From Nocardioidaceae bacterium (lineage in GTDB: Bacteria > Actinomycetota > Actinomycetes > Propionibacteriales > Nocardioidaceae), in NCBI GenBank assembly GCA_030655315.1, contig JAURVT010000035.1, positions 1 through 64,000 of the forward strand: DNA of 64,000 nucleotides. Direction: 5' to 3'. The notes beneath the pieces are model-generated. The model ran no database searches. It worked only from the letters and a program-made list of their open reading frames with translations, and was not told where the DNA came from. A program made the translations under genes and the position numbers. This document shows, piece after piece, positions 35,491 to 44,801 of the stretch. Numbering within the stretch: position 1 is the first letter of the stretch; every line of letters begins with the position of its first letter.

Positions 35491-35536
35491 GGGGTCATCC
35501 TCCCCGACCGCGGGTCACCGGCCGGCCGACGGCGGG

Positions 35537-36301
35537 TCAGGCGCGGGTGCGGGCGGGGTCGTAGAGGTGCGAGCCACGGACGTCGACGGTGGCGCCGACC
35601 GCCTTGGACGACGCGAGCGCCCGGCCGACGAGGATGACGGCCGCCTGCCGCAGGCCCGCCTCCTCGACCGCGTCCGCGACGTCCGCGAGCGTGCCCACGA
35701 TGACCTGCTCGTCGGGCTGGGACGCGCGGTGCACCACCACGACGGGACAGTCGGCGCCGTACTCGGGGACGAGGTCGTCGACGAGCACCCGGATGCGCGT
35801 GATGGCGAGGTGCAGCGCGAGGGTGGCGCGGGTCGCGGCCAGCAGCGGGAGCGCCTCGGTGGCCGGCATCCTCGTCGAGCGGGCCTGGGTGCGGGTGAGC
35901 ACCACGGTCTGGGCCACCTCGGGCACCGTCAGCTCCGCGCCGACGAGCGCCGCCGCCGCCGCGTAGGCCGGGACGCCGGGCGTCACGTCCCACGGCACGC
36001 CGGCGGCGTCGAGGCGCCGGGCCTGCTCGGTCATCGCCGAGTAGACCGACGGGTCGCCCGAGCAGAGGCGCACCACGTCCTGCCCGGCCTCGTGGGCCGT
36101 GACGAGGGCCGCGGTGATCTGGTCGAGGTCGAGGTGCTGGGTGTCGACGAGCGTCGCGTCGTCCGGGCACAGCGCGAGCACCTCGGGGTCGACGTAGGTG
36201 CCGGCGTAGACGCAGACGGGCGACGAGCCGAGCAGCCGGGCGGCACGGACGGTGAGCAGGTCGGCGGCACCGGGGCCCGCGCCGACGAAGTGGACGGTCA
36301 C
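35537..36301 (-). CDS. cobM: precorrin-4 C11-methyltransferase
   Basis: Methylates C11 of precorrin-4 to give precorrin-5 in the aerobic route. The 254-residue protein begins VHFVGAGPGAADLLTVRA and has VRLCSGDPSVYSAMTEQ and VTPGVPAYAAAAALVGAELT, the CobM/CbiF signature. The GTG at 36301 overlaps the cobL stop (GTGA), so translation is coupled. No riboswitch precedes the cobL-cobM pair. Length is normal. Confidence 0.95.
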   Translation of the reverse strand: MTVHFVGAGPGAADLLTVRAARLLGSSPVCVYAGTYVDPEVLALCPDDATLVDTQHLDLDQITAALVTAHEAGQDVVRLCSGDPSVYSAMTEQARRLDAAGVPWDVTPGVPAYAAAAALVGAELTVPEVAQTVVLTRTQARSTRMPATEALPLLAATRATLALHLAITRIRVLVDDLVPEYGADCPVVVVHRASQPDEQVIVGTLADVADAVEEAGLRQAAVILVGRALASSKAVGATVDVRGSHLYDPARTRA

Positions 36302-37506
36302 GCCCTCATGCTCCACTGCACCACCGCACGGGCCGGCGCCCACCCGGTGAACCCGCCGATGGAGTCCGCGTGCTCCACCGACAACCGGGTCATCTCGCCG
36401 CCGTGCTCGACGAACGCACGGTGCAGCCGGGTCTCGGTCTCGAGCGTCACGCCGTGCACGACGAGCCGGCCACCGGGTCGCAGCGCCGCGACGCACGCCT
36501 CGAGCACGCCCTCGACGGTCGCACCGCCACCGACGAACACCGCGTCGGGCGCGGGCAGGCCGGCCAGCGCGTCGGGCGCCCGCCCGCGCACCACCTCCAG
36601 CGCGGGCACGCCGAGTGCCTCGGCGTTGCGGACGACCCGGTCGGCCCGCTCCTGGTGGGCCTCGACGGCGACGGCCCGGTTGCGCGGGTGGGCTCGCATC
36701 CACTCGATGCCGACGGATCCCGCGCCCGCGCCGACGTCCCACAGCAGCTCGCCCGGCGCCGGCGCCAGCCGCGCCAGCGCGGACGCGCGCACGTCGCGCT
36801 TGGTCAGCTGGCCGTCGTGCTCGAAGGCGTCGTCGGGCAGGCCGGGCAGCGTCGGGCGGTGCACGGCGGGGTCGTCGACGGCGCACGTCAGCGCGACCAC
36901 GTTGAGCCGGGGCGCGTCGCCGGAGAAGCAGTCGGCCCGGGGGTGGTGGGTGCGGGTCTCGGTCGCCGCGGCGAGGTCGCCGAGCACGGTCATCGAGCTG
37001 GCGCCGTAGCCGAGGCCCGAGAGCAGGTCGGCGACGACGGCGGGCGTCGTGCCGTCCGACGAGAGCAGCAGCAGGCGTCGTCCCGGGGCCACCCACCGCG
37101 CGAGCACCGCCGGGTCGCGCCCGACGAGCGTGACCGTGTCGTAGGACTCCGACGACCACCCGAGCCGGGACGCGGCTAACGCCACCGACGAGACGTGCGG
37201 CAGCACCACGACGCCGTCGGCACCGAGCAGCCCGACCAGCGTCGAGCCGATGCCCGACACGAACGGGTCGCCGGACGCGAGCGCCACGACCGCACGTCCG
37301 TCGAGCGAGCCGAGCAGCTCGGGCAGGCCCTCCCGGAGCGGCGACGGCCAGGCCTCGCGACGCTGGCCGGCCACGTCGGGGACGAGCGCCAGGTGCCGCG
37401 CACCGCCCAGCAGCACGTCGGCGTGGAGGACGAGCGCCTGCGGTCCGGGCGCCAGGCCCTCCCAGCCGTCCGCACCGATGCCGACGACGTGCACCAGCGG
37501 GGTCAT
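36298..37506 (-). CDS. cobL: precorrin-6Y C5,15-methyltransferase (decarboxylating)
   Basis: Bifunctional enzyme (402 residues): an N-terminal CbiE-like tetrapyrrole methylase domain (VHVVGIGADGWEGL, VALASGDPFVSGIGSTL, VLPHVSSVALAASRLGW) and a C-terminal CbiT-like Rossmann methylase (LTKRDVRASALARL, LLWDVGAGAGSVGIEW) that also decarboxylates the acetate side chain. ATG 37506 has TAGGCT 8 nt upstream on its strand and no Shine-Dalgarno sequence, suggesting leaderless translation. It is divergent from the bluB riboswitch promoter and overlaps cobM. Confidence 0.95.
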   Translation of the reverse strand: MTPLVHVVGIGADGWEGLAPGPQALVLHADVLLGGARHLALVPDVAGQRREAWPSPLREGLPELLGSLDGRAVVALASGDPFVSGIGSTLVGLLGADGVVVLPHVSSVALAASRLGWSSESYDTVTLVGRDPAVLARWVAPGRRLLLLSSDGTTPAVVADLLSGLGYGASSMTVLGDLAAATETRTHHPRADCFSGDAPRLNVVALTCAVDDPAVHRPTLPGLPDDAFEHDGQLTKRDVRASALARLAPAPGELLWDVGAGAGSVGIEWMRAHPRNRAVAVEAHQERADRVVRNAEALGVPALEVVRGRAPDALAGLPAPDAVFVGGGATVEGVLEACVAALRPGGRLVVHGVTLETETRLHRAFVEHGGEMTRLSVEHADSIGGFTGWAPARAVVQWSMRA

Positions 37507-37594
37507 GACGCGCAAGCCTAGGGCCCGGCGCACCGCGCGGCCGCCCCTGGACGCGCGCACGGGCGTCACCGGTGCCCGGGGCTACGATGGCGAC

Positions 37595-37785
37595 GGCAGC
37601 ACGAACGAGGTGCCCTCGCGAGGGGGATAATCGGGAAGCCGGTGAGAGTCCGGCACAGGCCCGCTGCGGTGACCTGGGAGCCGCCGACCGGCGCGAGAGC
37701 GCAGCCACTGGGACGAGAGCCCCGGGAAGGCGGTCGGTGGGCGTCGATCAGGAAGTCCGAAGACCGGCCTCGGGACGCCGCCACC
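37595..37785 (+). promoter_or_regulatory. cobalamin riboswitch upstream of bluB operon
   Basis: The leader has the core GGGAAGCCGGTGAGAGTCC, followed by GGCACAGGCCCGCTGCGGTG, and a B12 box region near 37747-37775 containing ATCAGGAAGTCCGAAGACCG. TACGAT (37583-37588) is a likely -10, giving a 5' end near 37595. This and its flanks fill the 309-bp gap between cobL and bluB. It should repress the bluB-chlID-cobO-cobBC-cobA operon when B12 is ample. Confidence 0.93.
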
Positions 37786-37815
37786 GAACCGTCCACGACA
37801 GCGGGAGCCTGTTCA

Positions 37816-38490
37816 GTGATCGGCACCACCCAGTCCACCCAGCCCTCCAGCGACCTCTACGACGTGATCGGCAGGCGTCGTGACGTCCGCGCGGAGTTCA
37901 CCGGCGGGCCGCTCGACGACGACGTGCTGATGCGCGTCCTCGGTGCGGCCCACCAGGCACCGAGCGTCGGCCTGACGCAGCCGTGGGACTTCGTCGTCGT
38001 CCGCGACGCCGCCACCCGCGGCGCGTTCGCCGACCACGTCGCGCAGCAGCGCACCGCGTACGCCGACTCGCTCGACGCCGACCGCGCCGCCACGTTCGCG
38101 CCGATCAAGGTCGAGGGGATCCGCGAGTCGAGCGCCGGCGTCGTCGTCACCTACGACCCGACGCGCGGCGGGCCGTCGCCGCTCGGGCGCCACACCATCG
38201 CCGACACCGGTCTGTACTCGACGTGCCTGGCCATCCAGAACCTCTGGCTCGCCGCGACCGCGGAGGGGCTCGGCGTCGGGTGGGTGTCGTTCTACCGCGA
38301 GCCGTTCCTGTCCGCGCTGGTCGGGCTGCCCACCCACGTCCGCCCCGTCGCCTGGCTGTGCGTCGGGCCGGTCGAGCAGCTGCAGGAGGTGCCCGACCTC
38401 GTCCGGCACGGGTGGCGCGAGCGCCGTCCGCTGGCCGACGCCGTGCACGCCGAGCGGTACACCCGTCGCGAGGAGGTGGCCGCGCGATGA
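37816..38490 (+). CDS. bluB: 5,6-dimethylbenzimidazole synthase
   Basis: Flavin-destroying oxygenase that converts reduced FMN to 5,6-dimethylbenzimidazole, the lower ligand of cobalamin. The 224-residue nitroreductase-fold protein has RRDVRAEFTGGPLDDDVLMR, APSVGLTQPWDFVVV, the FMN-site region HTIADTGLYSTCLAIQNLWL and GVGWVSFYRE, which together distinguish BluB from ordinary nitroreductases. GTG 37816 has GGGAG at 37803-37807. It overlaps the next gene (ATGA), so it leads a riboswitch-controlled operon. Confidence 0.95.
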   Translation: MIGTTQSTQPSSDLYDVIGRRRDVRAEFTGGPLDDDVLMRVLGAAHQAPSVGLTQPWDFVVVRDAATRGAFADHVAQQRTAYADSLDADRAATFAPIKVEGIRESSAGVVVTYDPTRGGPSPLGRHTIADTGLYSTCLAIQNLWLAATAEGLGVGWVSFYREPFLSALVGLPTHVRPVAWLCVGPVEQLQEVPDLVRHGWRERRPLADAVHAERYTRREEVAAR

Positions 38491-40577
38491 ACCGCTTCCC
38501 GTTCACCGCGGTCGTCGGCGCCGACGACATGGCGCTGGCCCTGACCCTCTCGGCGGTGTCGCCCGCGATCGGCGGCGTCCTGGTGCGGGGCGAGAAGGGC
38601 ACCGCGAAGTCGACGATGGTCCGGGCACTGCCCGACCTGCTGCCGCCCATCGACGTCATCACCGACGACCGCTTCTCCAGCGACCCCGCCGACCCGTCGC
38701 CGCTGAGCCCCGACGGCCCGTTCGCCGCCGACGCCCCCACGACGACGCGCCCCGTCCGCCTCGTGGAGCTGCCCGTGGGTGCCACCGAGGACCGCGTGCT
38801 CGGCTCGATCCACCTGGAGAAGGCCCTCACCAGCGGCGTCAGCGAGTACGAGCCCGGCCTGCTCGCCGCCGCGCACCGCGGCATCCTCTACGTCGACGAG
38901 GTCAACCTGCTGCACGACCACCTCGTCGACCTCCTCCTCGACGCTGCCGCCATGGGCCGTTCGACGGTCGAGCGTGACGGCGTCTCGGTCAGCCATGCCG
39001 CGCAGTTCGTGCTCGTCGGGACGATGAACCCCGAGGAGGGCGAGCTGCGCCCGCAGCTGCTCGACCGGTTCGGCCTGACCGTCGAGGTCGCCGCGCCGCG
39101 CGACCCGTCCGTCCGCGTGGAGGTGGTCCGCCGCCGCCTCGCCTACGAGCAGGACCCGGCCGCCTTCACCGCCCGCTACGCGGCCGCCGAGCGCGAGCTG
39201 GGCGAGCGCATCGCCAGCGCCCAGGCGGTCCTGGACGACGTCGAGCTGGGGCTCGACGCGCTCACCAAGATCGCCGAGGTGTGCGCCGCGTTCGAGGTCG
39301 ACGGGATGCGCGCCGACATCGTCACCGCCCGCACCGCCGTGGCCCACGCCGCCTGGCAGGGACGGCTCGCGGTCACCCGCGCCGACGTCCGCGCCGCCGC
39401 GCGCCTGGCCATCCCGCACCGCCGCCGCCGCAACCCCTTCGACGCGCCCGGCATCGACGAGGACCTCCTCGACGCGATCCTCGGCGACGCCGAGCCCGAG
39501 CCCGACCCGCCGTCGCCCGCGCCCGACGACGAGCCCGGCGGCACCGACGGCGAAGGCAACGACGACCAGCAGTCCGGGCAGGACGACGCTCCGCCGGAGC
39601 AGCCGGGGTCGCCGACCGATCCGACCACCACCGAGCCCACCGACCAGCCGCCGAACCAGACGGCCGAGGCCGACCAGGCGCCCGCCGCCGAGCCGGACGA
39701 GAAGCCCGCGGGCGACCAGCAGGGCGACCAGTCCCCGACGAGCGTCGTCGCTCCGCAGGAGGCCTACCGCACCCGGCTGTTCCAGGTGCCGGGCGCCGGT
39801 GCGGGCGAGGCCGGACGCCGCTCGCGCGCGCTGACCACCAGCGGACGCACCGTCGGCGCGCGTCGCCCGGGCGGCGAGCCCGGTGCGATCCACCTGCTCG
39901 AGACCATCCGCGCCGCCGCGCCGCACCAGCGCTCGCGGGGCGCGTCCGGCCCCGGTCTGTCGCTGCGTGGTGGCGACCTGCGCCTGGCGGTCAAGGAGGG
40001 ACGCGAGTCCAACCTGGTGCTCCTGTGCGTCGACGCGTCCGGCTCGATGGCCGCGCGCCGCCGCATGGAGCAGGTCAAGACCGCCGTGCTCTCGCTGCTG
40101 CTCGACGCCTACCAGCGCCGCGACAAGGTGGGCCTGGTGACGTTCCGCGGCCAGGGCGCCGCGCTCGACCTGCCGCCCACGGGCTCGGTGGAGATCGCCG
40201 CCGCACGCCTGCGCGAGCTGCCCGCCGGGGGGCGCACGCCGCTCGCCGAGGGCCTGTGGACCGCCAGCGAGACGCTCCGCCTGGAGCGCATCCGCGACCC
40301 CCGACGTCGTCCGCTGCTCGTCGTGGTCACCGACGGCCGCGCCACCGCGGGCACCGACGCCGTGGGCCGCTCGCGGCAGATGGCCGACCACCTGGCCGCG
40401 CAGGGCGTCGCGAGCATGGTCGTCGACTGCGAGACCGGACGGTTTCGGATGGGCCTGGCGCGGACGCTGTCGGACCACCTGCAGGCCGCCTACGTCCCCC
40501 TCGGCGAGATCGCCGCCGAACAGCTCGCCGCCGTCGTCCGCCAGGGCGCCGACGCCGTCGCAGGAAGGGCCGCCTGA
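38487..40577 (+). CDS. ChlI-ChlD-type cobaltochelatase ATPase/VWA subunit
   Basis: A 696-residue fusion of an AAA+ ATPase (Walker A GEKGTAKS 35-42; Walker B ILYVDEVNLL) and a C-terminal von Willebrand A domain whose metal-site motif is D516-x-S518-x-S520 (DASGS). A linker of about 120 acidic, proline- and glutamine-rich residues (about 335-425) joins them. In actinobacteria this protein takes the place of CobS plus CobT and powers CobN in cobalt insertion. The ATG overlaps the bluB stop, and the stop overlaps the cobO start (TGATG). Complete and normal for the family. Confidence 0.93.
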   Translation: MNRFPFTAVVGADDMALALTLSAVSPAIGGVLVRGEKGTAKSTMVRALPDLLPPIDVITDDRFSSDPADPSPLSPDGPFAADAPTTTRPVRLVELPVGATEDRVLGSIHLEKALTSGVSEYEPGLLAAAHRGILYVDEVNLLHDHLVDLLLDAAAMGRSTVERDGVSVSHAAQFVLVGTMNPEEGELRPQLLDRFGLTVEVAAPRDPSVRVEVVRRRLAYEQDPAAFTARYAAAERELGERIASAQAVLDDVELGLDALTKIAEVCAAFEVDGMRADIVTARTAVAHAAWQGRLAVTRADVRAAARLAIPHRRRRNPFDAPGIDEDLLDAILGDAEPEPDPPSPAPDDEPGGTDGEGNDDQQSGQDDAPPEQPGSPTDPTTTEPTDQPPNQTAEADQAPAAEPDEKPAGDQQGDQSPTSVVAPQEAYRTRLFQVPGAGAGEAGRRSRALTTSGRTVGARRPGGEPGAIHLLETIRAAAPHQRSRGASGPGLSLRGGDLRLAVKEGRESNLVLLCVDASGSMAARRRMEQVKTAVLSLLLDAYQRRDKVGLVTFRGQGAALDLPPTGSVEIAAARLRELPAGGRTPLAEGLWTASETLRLERIRDPRRRPLLVVVTDGRATAGTDAVGRSRQMADHLAAQGVASMVVDCETGRFRMGLARTLSDHLQAAYVPLGEIAAEQLAAVVRQGADAVAGRAA

Positions 40578-41191
40578 TGCCCCAGGGAGTCCCCACCACC
40601 GTCCCCGACGACGGCCTCACCACCAAGCAGCGCCGCAACCGGCCGCTCGTGATCGTCCACACCGGCGACGGCAAGGGCAAGAGCACCGCCGCGTTCGGCC
40701 TCGCGCTGCGCCACTGGAACCAGGGCTGGCCCGTCGGGGTGTTCCAGTTCGTCAAGTCCGCCAAGTGGCGCATCGGCGAGCAGACCGCCGTCGAGACCCT
40801 CGCCGACCTGCACGAGCGCGAGGGCACGGGCGGGCCGATGGAGTGGCACAAGATGGGCGCCGGCTGGTCGTGGTCGCGCAAGGACGGCGACGAGACCGAC
40901 CACGCCGCCGACGCGCTCGCCGGGTGGCAGGAGATCAAGCGACGGCTCGCCGCCGAGACGCACCGGATGTACGTGCTCGACGAGTTCACCTACCCGGTCA
41001 ACTGGGGCTGGATCGACGTCGACGACGTGGTCGAGACGCTCGCCAACCGGCCGGGTCAGCAGCACGTCGTCATCACCGGACGCCGCGCCGACCCCAAGAT
41101 CATCGAGCTCGCCGACCTCGTCACCGAGATGACGCAGGTCAAGCACCCCTTCGAGCAGGGCCAGAAGGGCCAGCGGGGGATCGAGTGGTGA
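40577..41191 (+). CDS. cobO: cob(I)yrinic acid a,c-diamide adenosyltransferase
   Basis: Adds the 5'-deoxyadenosyl group to the cobalt of the corrinoid using ATP. The 204-residue CobA/CobO-type protein has the P-loop HTGDGKGKSTAAFGLALR, the RIGEQ segment, WHKMGAGWSW and YVLDEFTYPVNWGWID, with the C-terminal KHPFEQGQKGQRGIEW. It overlaps genes on both sides (TGATG upstream, GTGA downstream), so it is made in step with the chelatase and the CobB-CobC fusion. The family needs Co(I), but no reductase gene (CobR) is present in the window. Confidence 0.96.
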   Translation: MPQGVPTTVPDDGLTTKQRRNRPLVIVHTGDGKGKSTAAFGLALRHWNQGWPVGVFQFVKSAKWRIGEQTAVETLADLHEREGTGGPMEWHKMGAGWSWSRKDGDETDHAADALAGWQEIKRRLAAETHRMYVLDEFTYPVNWGWIDVDDVVETLANRPGQQHVVITGRRADPKIIELADLVTEMTQVKHPFEQGQKGQRGIEW

Positions 41192-43716
41192 CCGCCCTCC
41201 CCCGCGTCGTGATCGCCGCTCCCGCTTCGGGCCACGGCAAGACCACGGTCGCCACCGGCCTGATGGCCGCGCTGCGCCGCGCCGGCCACGAGGTCAGCGG
41301 CCACAAGGTGGGCCCGGACTACATCGACCCCGGCTACCACGCGCTCGCCACCGGTCGTCCCGGCCGCAACCTCGACCCGCACATGGTCGGCGAGCAGCGG
41401 CTCGTCCCGCTCCTGCTGCACGGTGCCGCCACTCCCAAGCAGGCCGACGTGGCGATCGTCGAGGGCGTGATGGGGCTGTTCGACGGCGCGCTCGGACGCG
41501 AGGGGTTCGCGTCCACCGCGCACGTCGCCGGCCTGATCCAGGCGCCGGTGGTGCTCGTCGTCGACGTGTCGTCGGCCTCGCGGACGATCGCCGCGCTCGT
41601 GCACGGCATGGCCACCTTCGACCCGCGCGTGCGGATCGCGGGCGTCATCCTCAACAAGGTCGGCTCGCCCCGCCACGGCGACGAGGTGGTGTCCGCGCTC
41701 GAGGCCACCGGCGTCCCGGTGCTCGGCGTGCTCTCGCGCCACGACGGCGTCAGCGCGCCGTCGCGCCACCTCGGCCTCGTGCCGGCGGCCGAGCGCGGCG
41801 ACGCCGCGTCCGCGCTCGACCTCCTCGCCACGCAGGTCGCCGAGCACGTCGACCTCGCCGAGCTGCTGCGCATCGCCCGCTCGGCCCCCGACCTCGACGC
41901 CGCGCCGTGGTCGGCCGCCGACGCCGTCGGCCGGGAGCCGTCCGCGGACGGCGACGCGCCGCTCGTCGCGGTGGCCGGCGGTCGCGCGTTCACGTTCCGC
42001 TACGCCGAGACCACCGAGCTGCTCCACGCCGCCGGGCTGCGCACCGCGTACGTCGATCCCACCACCGACGAGTCGCTGCCCCCGGGCACCGCGGGCCTCT
42101 ACCTCGGCGGCGGGTTCCCCGAGGTGCACGCCGCCGGCCTGTCCGCCAACGAGCCGCTGCGGCACGCGCTGCGCGAGGCGGTCCGTCGCGGCGTGCCCAC
42201 GGTCGGCGAGTGCGCCGGGCTGCTGTACCTGACACGCACGGTCGACGGCGCGTCGATGGTCGGCGCGATCGACGCCACAGCCGTGATGACGCCGAGGCTG
42301 ACCCTGGGCTACCGCACCGCGGTCGCGCCGGCCGACACGCTCCTGGCCCCGGCCGGCGGACGGGTCACCGGCCACGAGTTCCACCGCACCACGGTCGACC
42401 CGCCGCACGACGCCACCGACGGCGCGAGCCCGGCCTGGATCGTCGACGGGGCGCGGCACGGCTTCAGCGCCGACCCCGCGGGCACCGGCAGCCCCACGCT
42501 CCACGCCGCCTACCTGCACACGCACTGGGCCGGCCACCCCCGCTCGGCCGCGCGCTTCGCCGACGCGGTGCACGCCGCGGTGGCCGACGGTCGCGTCGCG
42601 CCGTCGACGGTCGCGCCCCGACGTCCGCCGGCACCGTCCGTCCCCGACGTCCGGCCGGCGGTCGACCTGCACCACCACGGCGACGCCGACCAGGGGGTCG
42701 GCCTCACCGACTTCGCCGTCAACGTGCAGCGGCTCCCTCGGCCGGACTGGCTCGAGCGGGCGCTGGCCGACAGCCTGGGCGACACCCACGAGTACCCGGA
42801 CGCGACCCGCGCCCGCCACGCGATCGCCGAGCGGCACGTGCGTCACCCCGACGAGGTGCTGCCGACCGCGGGCGGCGCCGAGGCGTTCACGCTCGTGGCG
42901 CGGATGCGTCCGTGGCACGCGCCGGTGGTCGTGCACCCGCAGTTCACCGAGCCCGAGGCCGCCCTGCGGGCCGCGGGCCACGACGTGCGGCACGTGCTCT
43001 GCAGTCCCGACGACGGGTTCGTGCTGCACCCCGCCGCGGTGCCCGACGACGCCGACCTCGTGGTGGTCGGCAACCCCACCAACCCCACCGGCGTGCTGCA
43101 CCCCGCGTCGACGATCCGTGCCCTGCTCCGCCCGGGCCGCGTGGTCGTCGTCGACGAGGCGTTCATGGACGCCGTCAGCGGCGAGCGGCAGTCGCTCACC
43201 GCGCAGGCCGTCCCCGGCCTGCTCGTCGTCCGCAGCCTCACCAAGACCTGGTCCGTGCCCGGCGTGCGCGCGGGATACGTCGTCGGCGAGGCGGGCCTGG
43301 TCGCCGAGCTCGCCGCCCAGCAGCCGCCGTGGTCGGTCTCGTCGACCGCGTCGGCCACCATGCTGGCCTGCTCGACCGGAACCGCCGTCGCCGAGGCGGA
43401 GCGACGTGCGGTGCTCGTCGCCCGGCACCGCGCCGTGCTCGTGCAGGGGCTGGCCGACCTCGGCCTGCCCGTCGTCGGCACGCCCACCACCCCGTTCGTG
43501 CTCGTGCGCGTCGGCGACGGCGTGCGCGAGCGGCTGCGGGCCGAGGGGCACGCCCTGCGCCGCGGCGACACCTTCCCGGGCCTTGGTCCCGCATGGGTGC
43601 GCATCGCCGTCCGGGAGCCCGCCACCACCCGTGAGCTGCTCGCGGCGCTGGTCCGCATCGGCATCACCCCCACCACTGGTCGGGACCAGCTGCAGAAGGA
43701 GCCGTCCCATGGCTGA
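41188..43716 (+). CDS. CobB-CobC fusion: hydrogenobyrinate a,c-diamide synthase and threonine-phosphate decarboxylase-like domain
   Basis: An 842-residue two-enzyme chain. Residues about 1-455 are CobB: ATP site APASGHGKTTVATGLMAALR, GHKVGPDYIDPGYH, and the class I glutamine amidotransferase nucleophile Cys342 in VGECAGLLYL. Residues about 485-842 are a fold-type I PLP aminotransferase like CobC/CobD: the opening DFAVNVQRLPRPDWL, NPTNPTG, VVVDEAFMD and the Schiff-base lysine Lys686 in SLTKTWSVPGVRAGY. The first amidates hydrogenobyrinate; the second should make aminopropanol phosphate. A Pro/Ala-rich linker (about 460-485) separates them. Start GTG overlaps cobO. Confidence 0.93.
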   Translation: MTALPRVVIAAPASGHGKTTVATGLMAALRRAGHEVSGHKVGPDYIDPGYHALATGRPGRNLDPHMVGEQRLVPLLLHGAATPKQADVAIVEGVMGLFDGALGREGFASTAHVAGLIQAPVVLVVDVSSASRTIAALVHGMATFDPRVRIAGVILNKVGSPRHGDEVVSALEATGVPVLGVLSRHDGVSAPSRHLGLVPAAERGDAASALDLLATQVAEHVDLAELLRIARSAPDLDAAPWSAADAVGREPSADGDAPLVAVAGGRAFTFRYAETTELLHAAGLRTAYVDPTTDESLPPGTAGLYLGGGFPEVHAAGLSANEPLRHALREAVRRGVPTVGECAGLLYLTRTVDGASMVGAIDATAVMTPRLTLGYRTAVAPADTLLAPAGGRVTGHEFHRTTVDPPHDATDGASPAWIVDGARHGFSADPAGTGSPTLHAAYLHTHWAGHPRSAARFADAVHAAVADGRVAPSTVAPRRPPAPSVPDVRPAVDLHHHGDADQGVGLTDFAVNVQRLPRPDWLERALADSLGDTHEYPDATRARHAIAERHVRHPDEVLPTAGGAEAFTLVARMRPWHAPVVVHPQFTEPEAALRAAGHDVRHVLCSPDDGFVLHPAAVPDDADLVVVGNPTNPTGVLHPASTIRALLRPGRVVVVDEAFMDAVSGERQSLTAQAVPGLLVVRSLTKTWSVPGVRAGYVVGEAGLVAELAAQQPPWSVSSTASATMLACSTGTAVAEAERRAVLVARHRAVLVQGLADLGLPVVGTPTTPFVLVRVGDGVRERLRAEGHALRRGDTFPGLGPAWVRIAVREPATTRELLAALVRIGITPTTGRDQLQKEPSHG

Positions 43717-44797
43717 GCCCCGTCGGTACGTCGTCGGGCTCGCCCTCGAGGGACGTCCGGTCCTCGTCGTCGGCGCGGGCACCCCGGCCATCGGCCACGT
43801 CGCCGCGCTGCGCGACGCCGGCGCCCGCGTGACCGTCGTCGCCACGGAGGCGGTCGCCGCGATCGCCGACCTCGCCGATCGCGGCATCGTCGCGTGGCGG
43901 CACCGCGGCTACAGCCCCGCCGACCTCGCGGGCGCGCGGCTCGTCGTCGCCGCCTCGGGCGACGCCGCGCTCGACGCCCGGGTGGCCGACGACGCCGAGG
44001 ACCAGGGGCTGCTCTGCGTCACGGCGGACGCGCCGTCCGCCGACGGCCTCGTCGACGCCCCGGGGCGAGCGGGCGAGGTCGTCCTCGTCGGGGGCGGCCC
44101 CGGCGACCCCGGTCTGCTCACCGTCGCGGGTCTCGAGGCGCTGCGGGCCGCCGACGTCGTGGTCTGCGACCGCCTCGCCCCGCTGGCCGCGCTCACCGGC
44201 CTGCGACCCGGCGCCGAGGTCGTCGACGTCGCCAAGATCCCGCGCGGCGAGTTCACCGCCCAGGAGCGGATCAACGACATCCTCGTCGAGCACGCCCGCG
44301 CGGGGCGTCGCGTGGTGCGCCTCAAGGGCGGCGACAACTTCGTCTTCGGGCGCGGCGGGGAGGAGCTGCAGGCCTGCGCGGCGGCCGGGGTCGCCACCCG
44401 CGTCATCCCCGGCATCAGCTCGGCGCTCGCCGGTCCGGCGCTCGGCGGCATCCCCGTCACCCACCGCGGCCTGAACCAGGGATTCACCGTGGTCTCGGGC
44501 CACGTGCCGCCGGACGACGAGCGCTGCACGATCGACTACGCGCACCTCGCCCGCGCCGGTACCGACCTCGTCCTGCTGATGGCGGTCGCCAACCTCCCCG
44601 CGATCGCCGAGGCCCTCGTGGCGGGCGGCATGCCCGCCGACACGCCGGCGGCCATGGTGGCCGACGCGTCGCTGCCCTCGCAGCACGTCGTCCGCGCGAC
44701 CCTGACCACGCTCGCCGAGGCCGCCGCCGTCGCCGGGCTGCGGGCCCCCGCCATCACCGTCGTCGGCGCCGTCGCGGCCTTCGACCCCCTCGTCTGA
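43709..44797 (+). CDS. cobA: uroporphyrinogen-III C-methyltransferase with CysG-type N-terminal domain
   Basis: Makes precorrin-2 from uroporphyrinogen III, the entry into cobalamin and siroheme. Residues about 1-120 form a Rossmann domain like the precorrin-2 dehydrogenase part of CysG (GRPVLVVGAGTPAIGHVAAL, ARLVVAASGDAALDARVADD). Residues from 127 are the SUMT domain (LVGGGPGDPGLLTVAGLEAL, VVRLKGGDNFVFGRGGEE, GISSALAGPALGGIPVTHRG). At 362 residues it is shorter than full CysG, and the ferrochelatase dimerisation helix region is missing, so the first domain may be partly degenerate. ATG 43709 overlaps the previous gene by 8 bp. Confidence 0.92.
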   Translation: MAEPRRYVVGLALEGRPVLVVGAGTPAIGHVAALRDAGARVTVVATEAVAAIADLADRGIVAWRHRGYSPADLAGARLVVAASGDAALDARVADDAEDQGLLCVTADAPSADGLVDAPGRAGEVVLVGGGPGDPGLLTVAGLEALRAADVVVCDRLAPLAALTGLRPGAEVVDVAKIPRGEFTAQERINDILVEHARAGRRVVRLKGGDNFVFGRGGEELQACAAAGVATRVIPGISSALAGPALGGIPVTHRGLNQGFTVVSGHVPPDDERCTIDYAHLARAGTDLVLLMAVANLPAIAEALVAGGMPADTPAAMVADASLPSQHVVRATLTTLAEAAAVAGLRAPAITVVGAVAAFDPLV

Positions 44798-44801
44798 CCG
44801 C

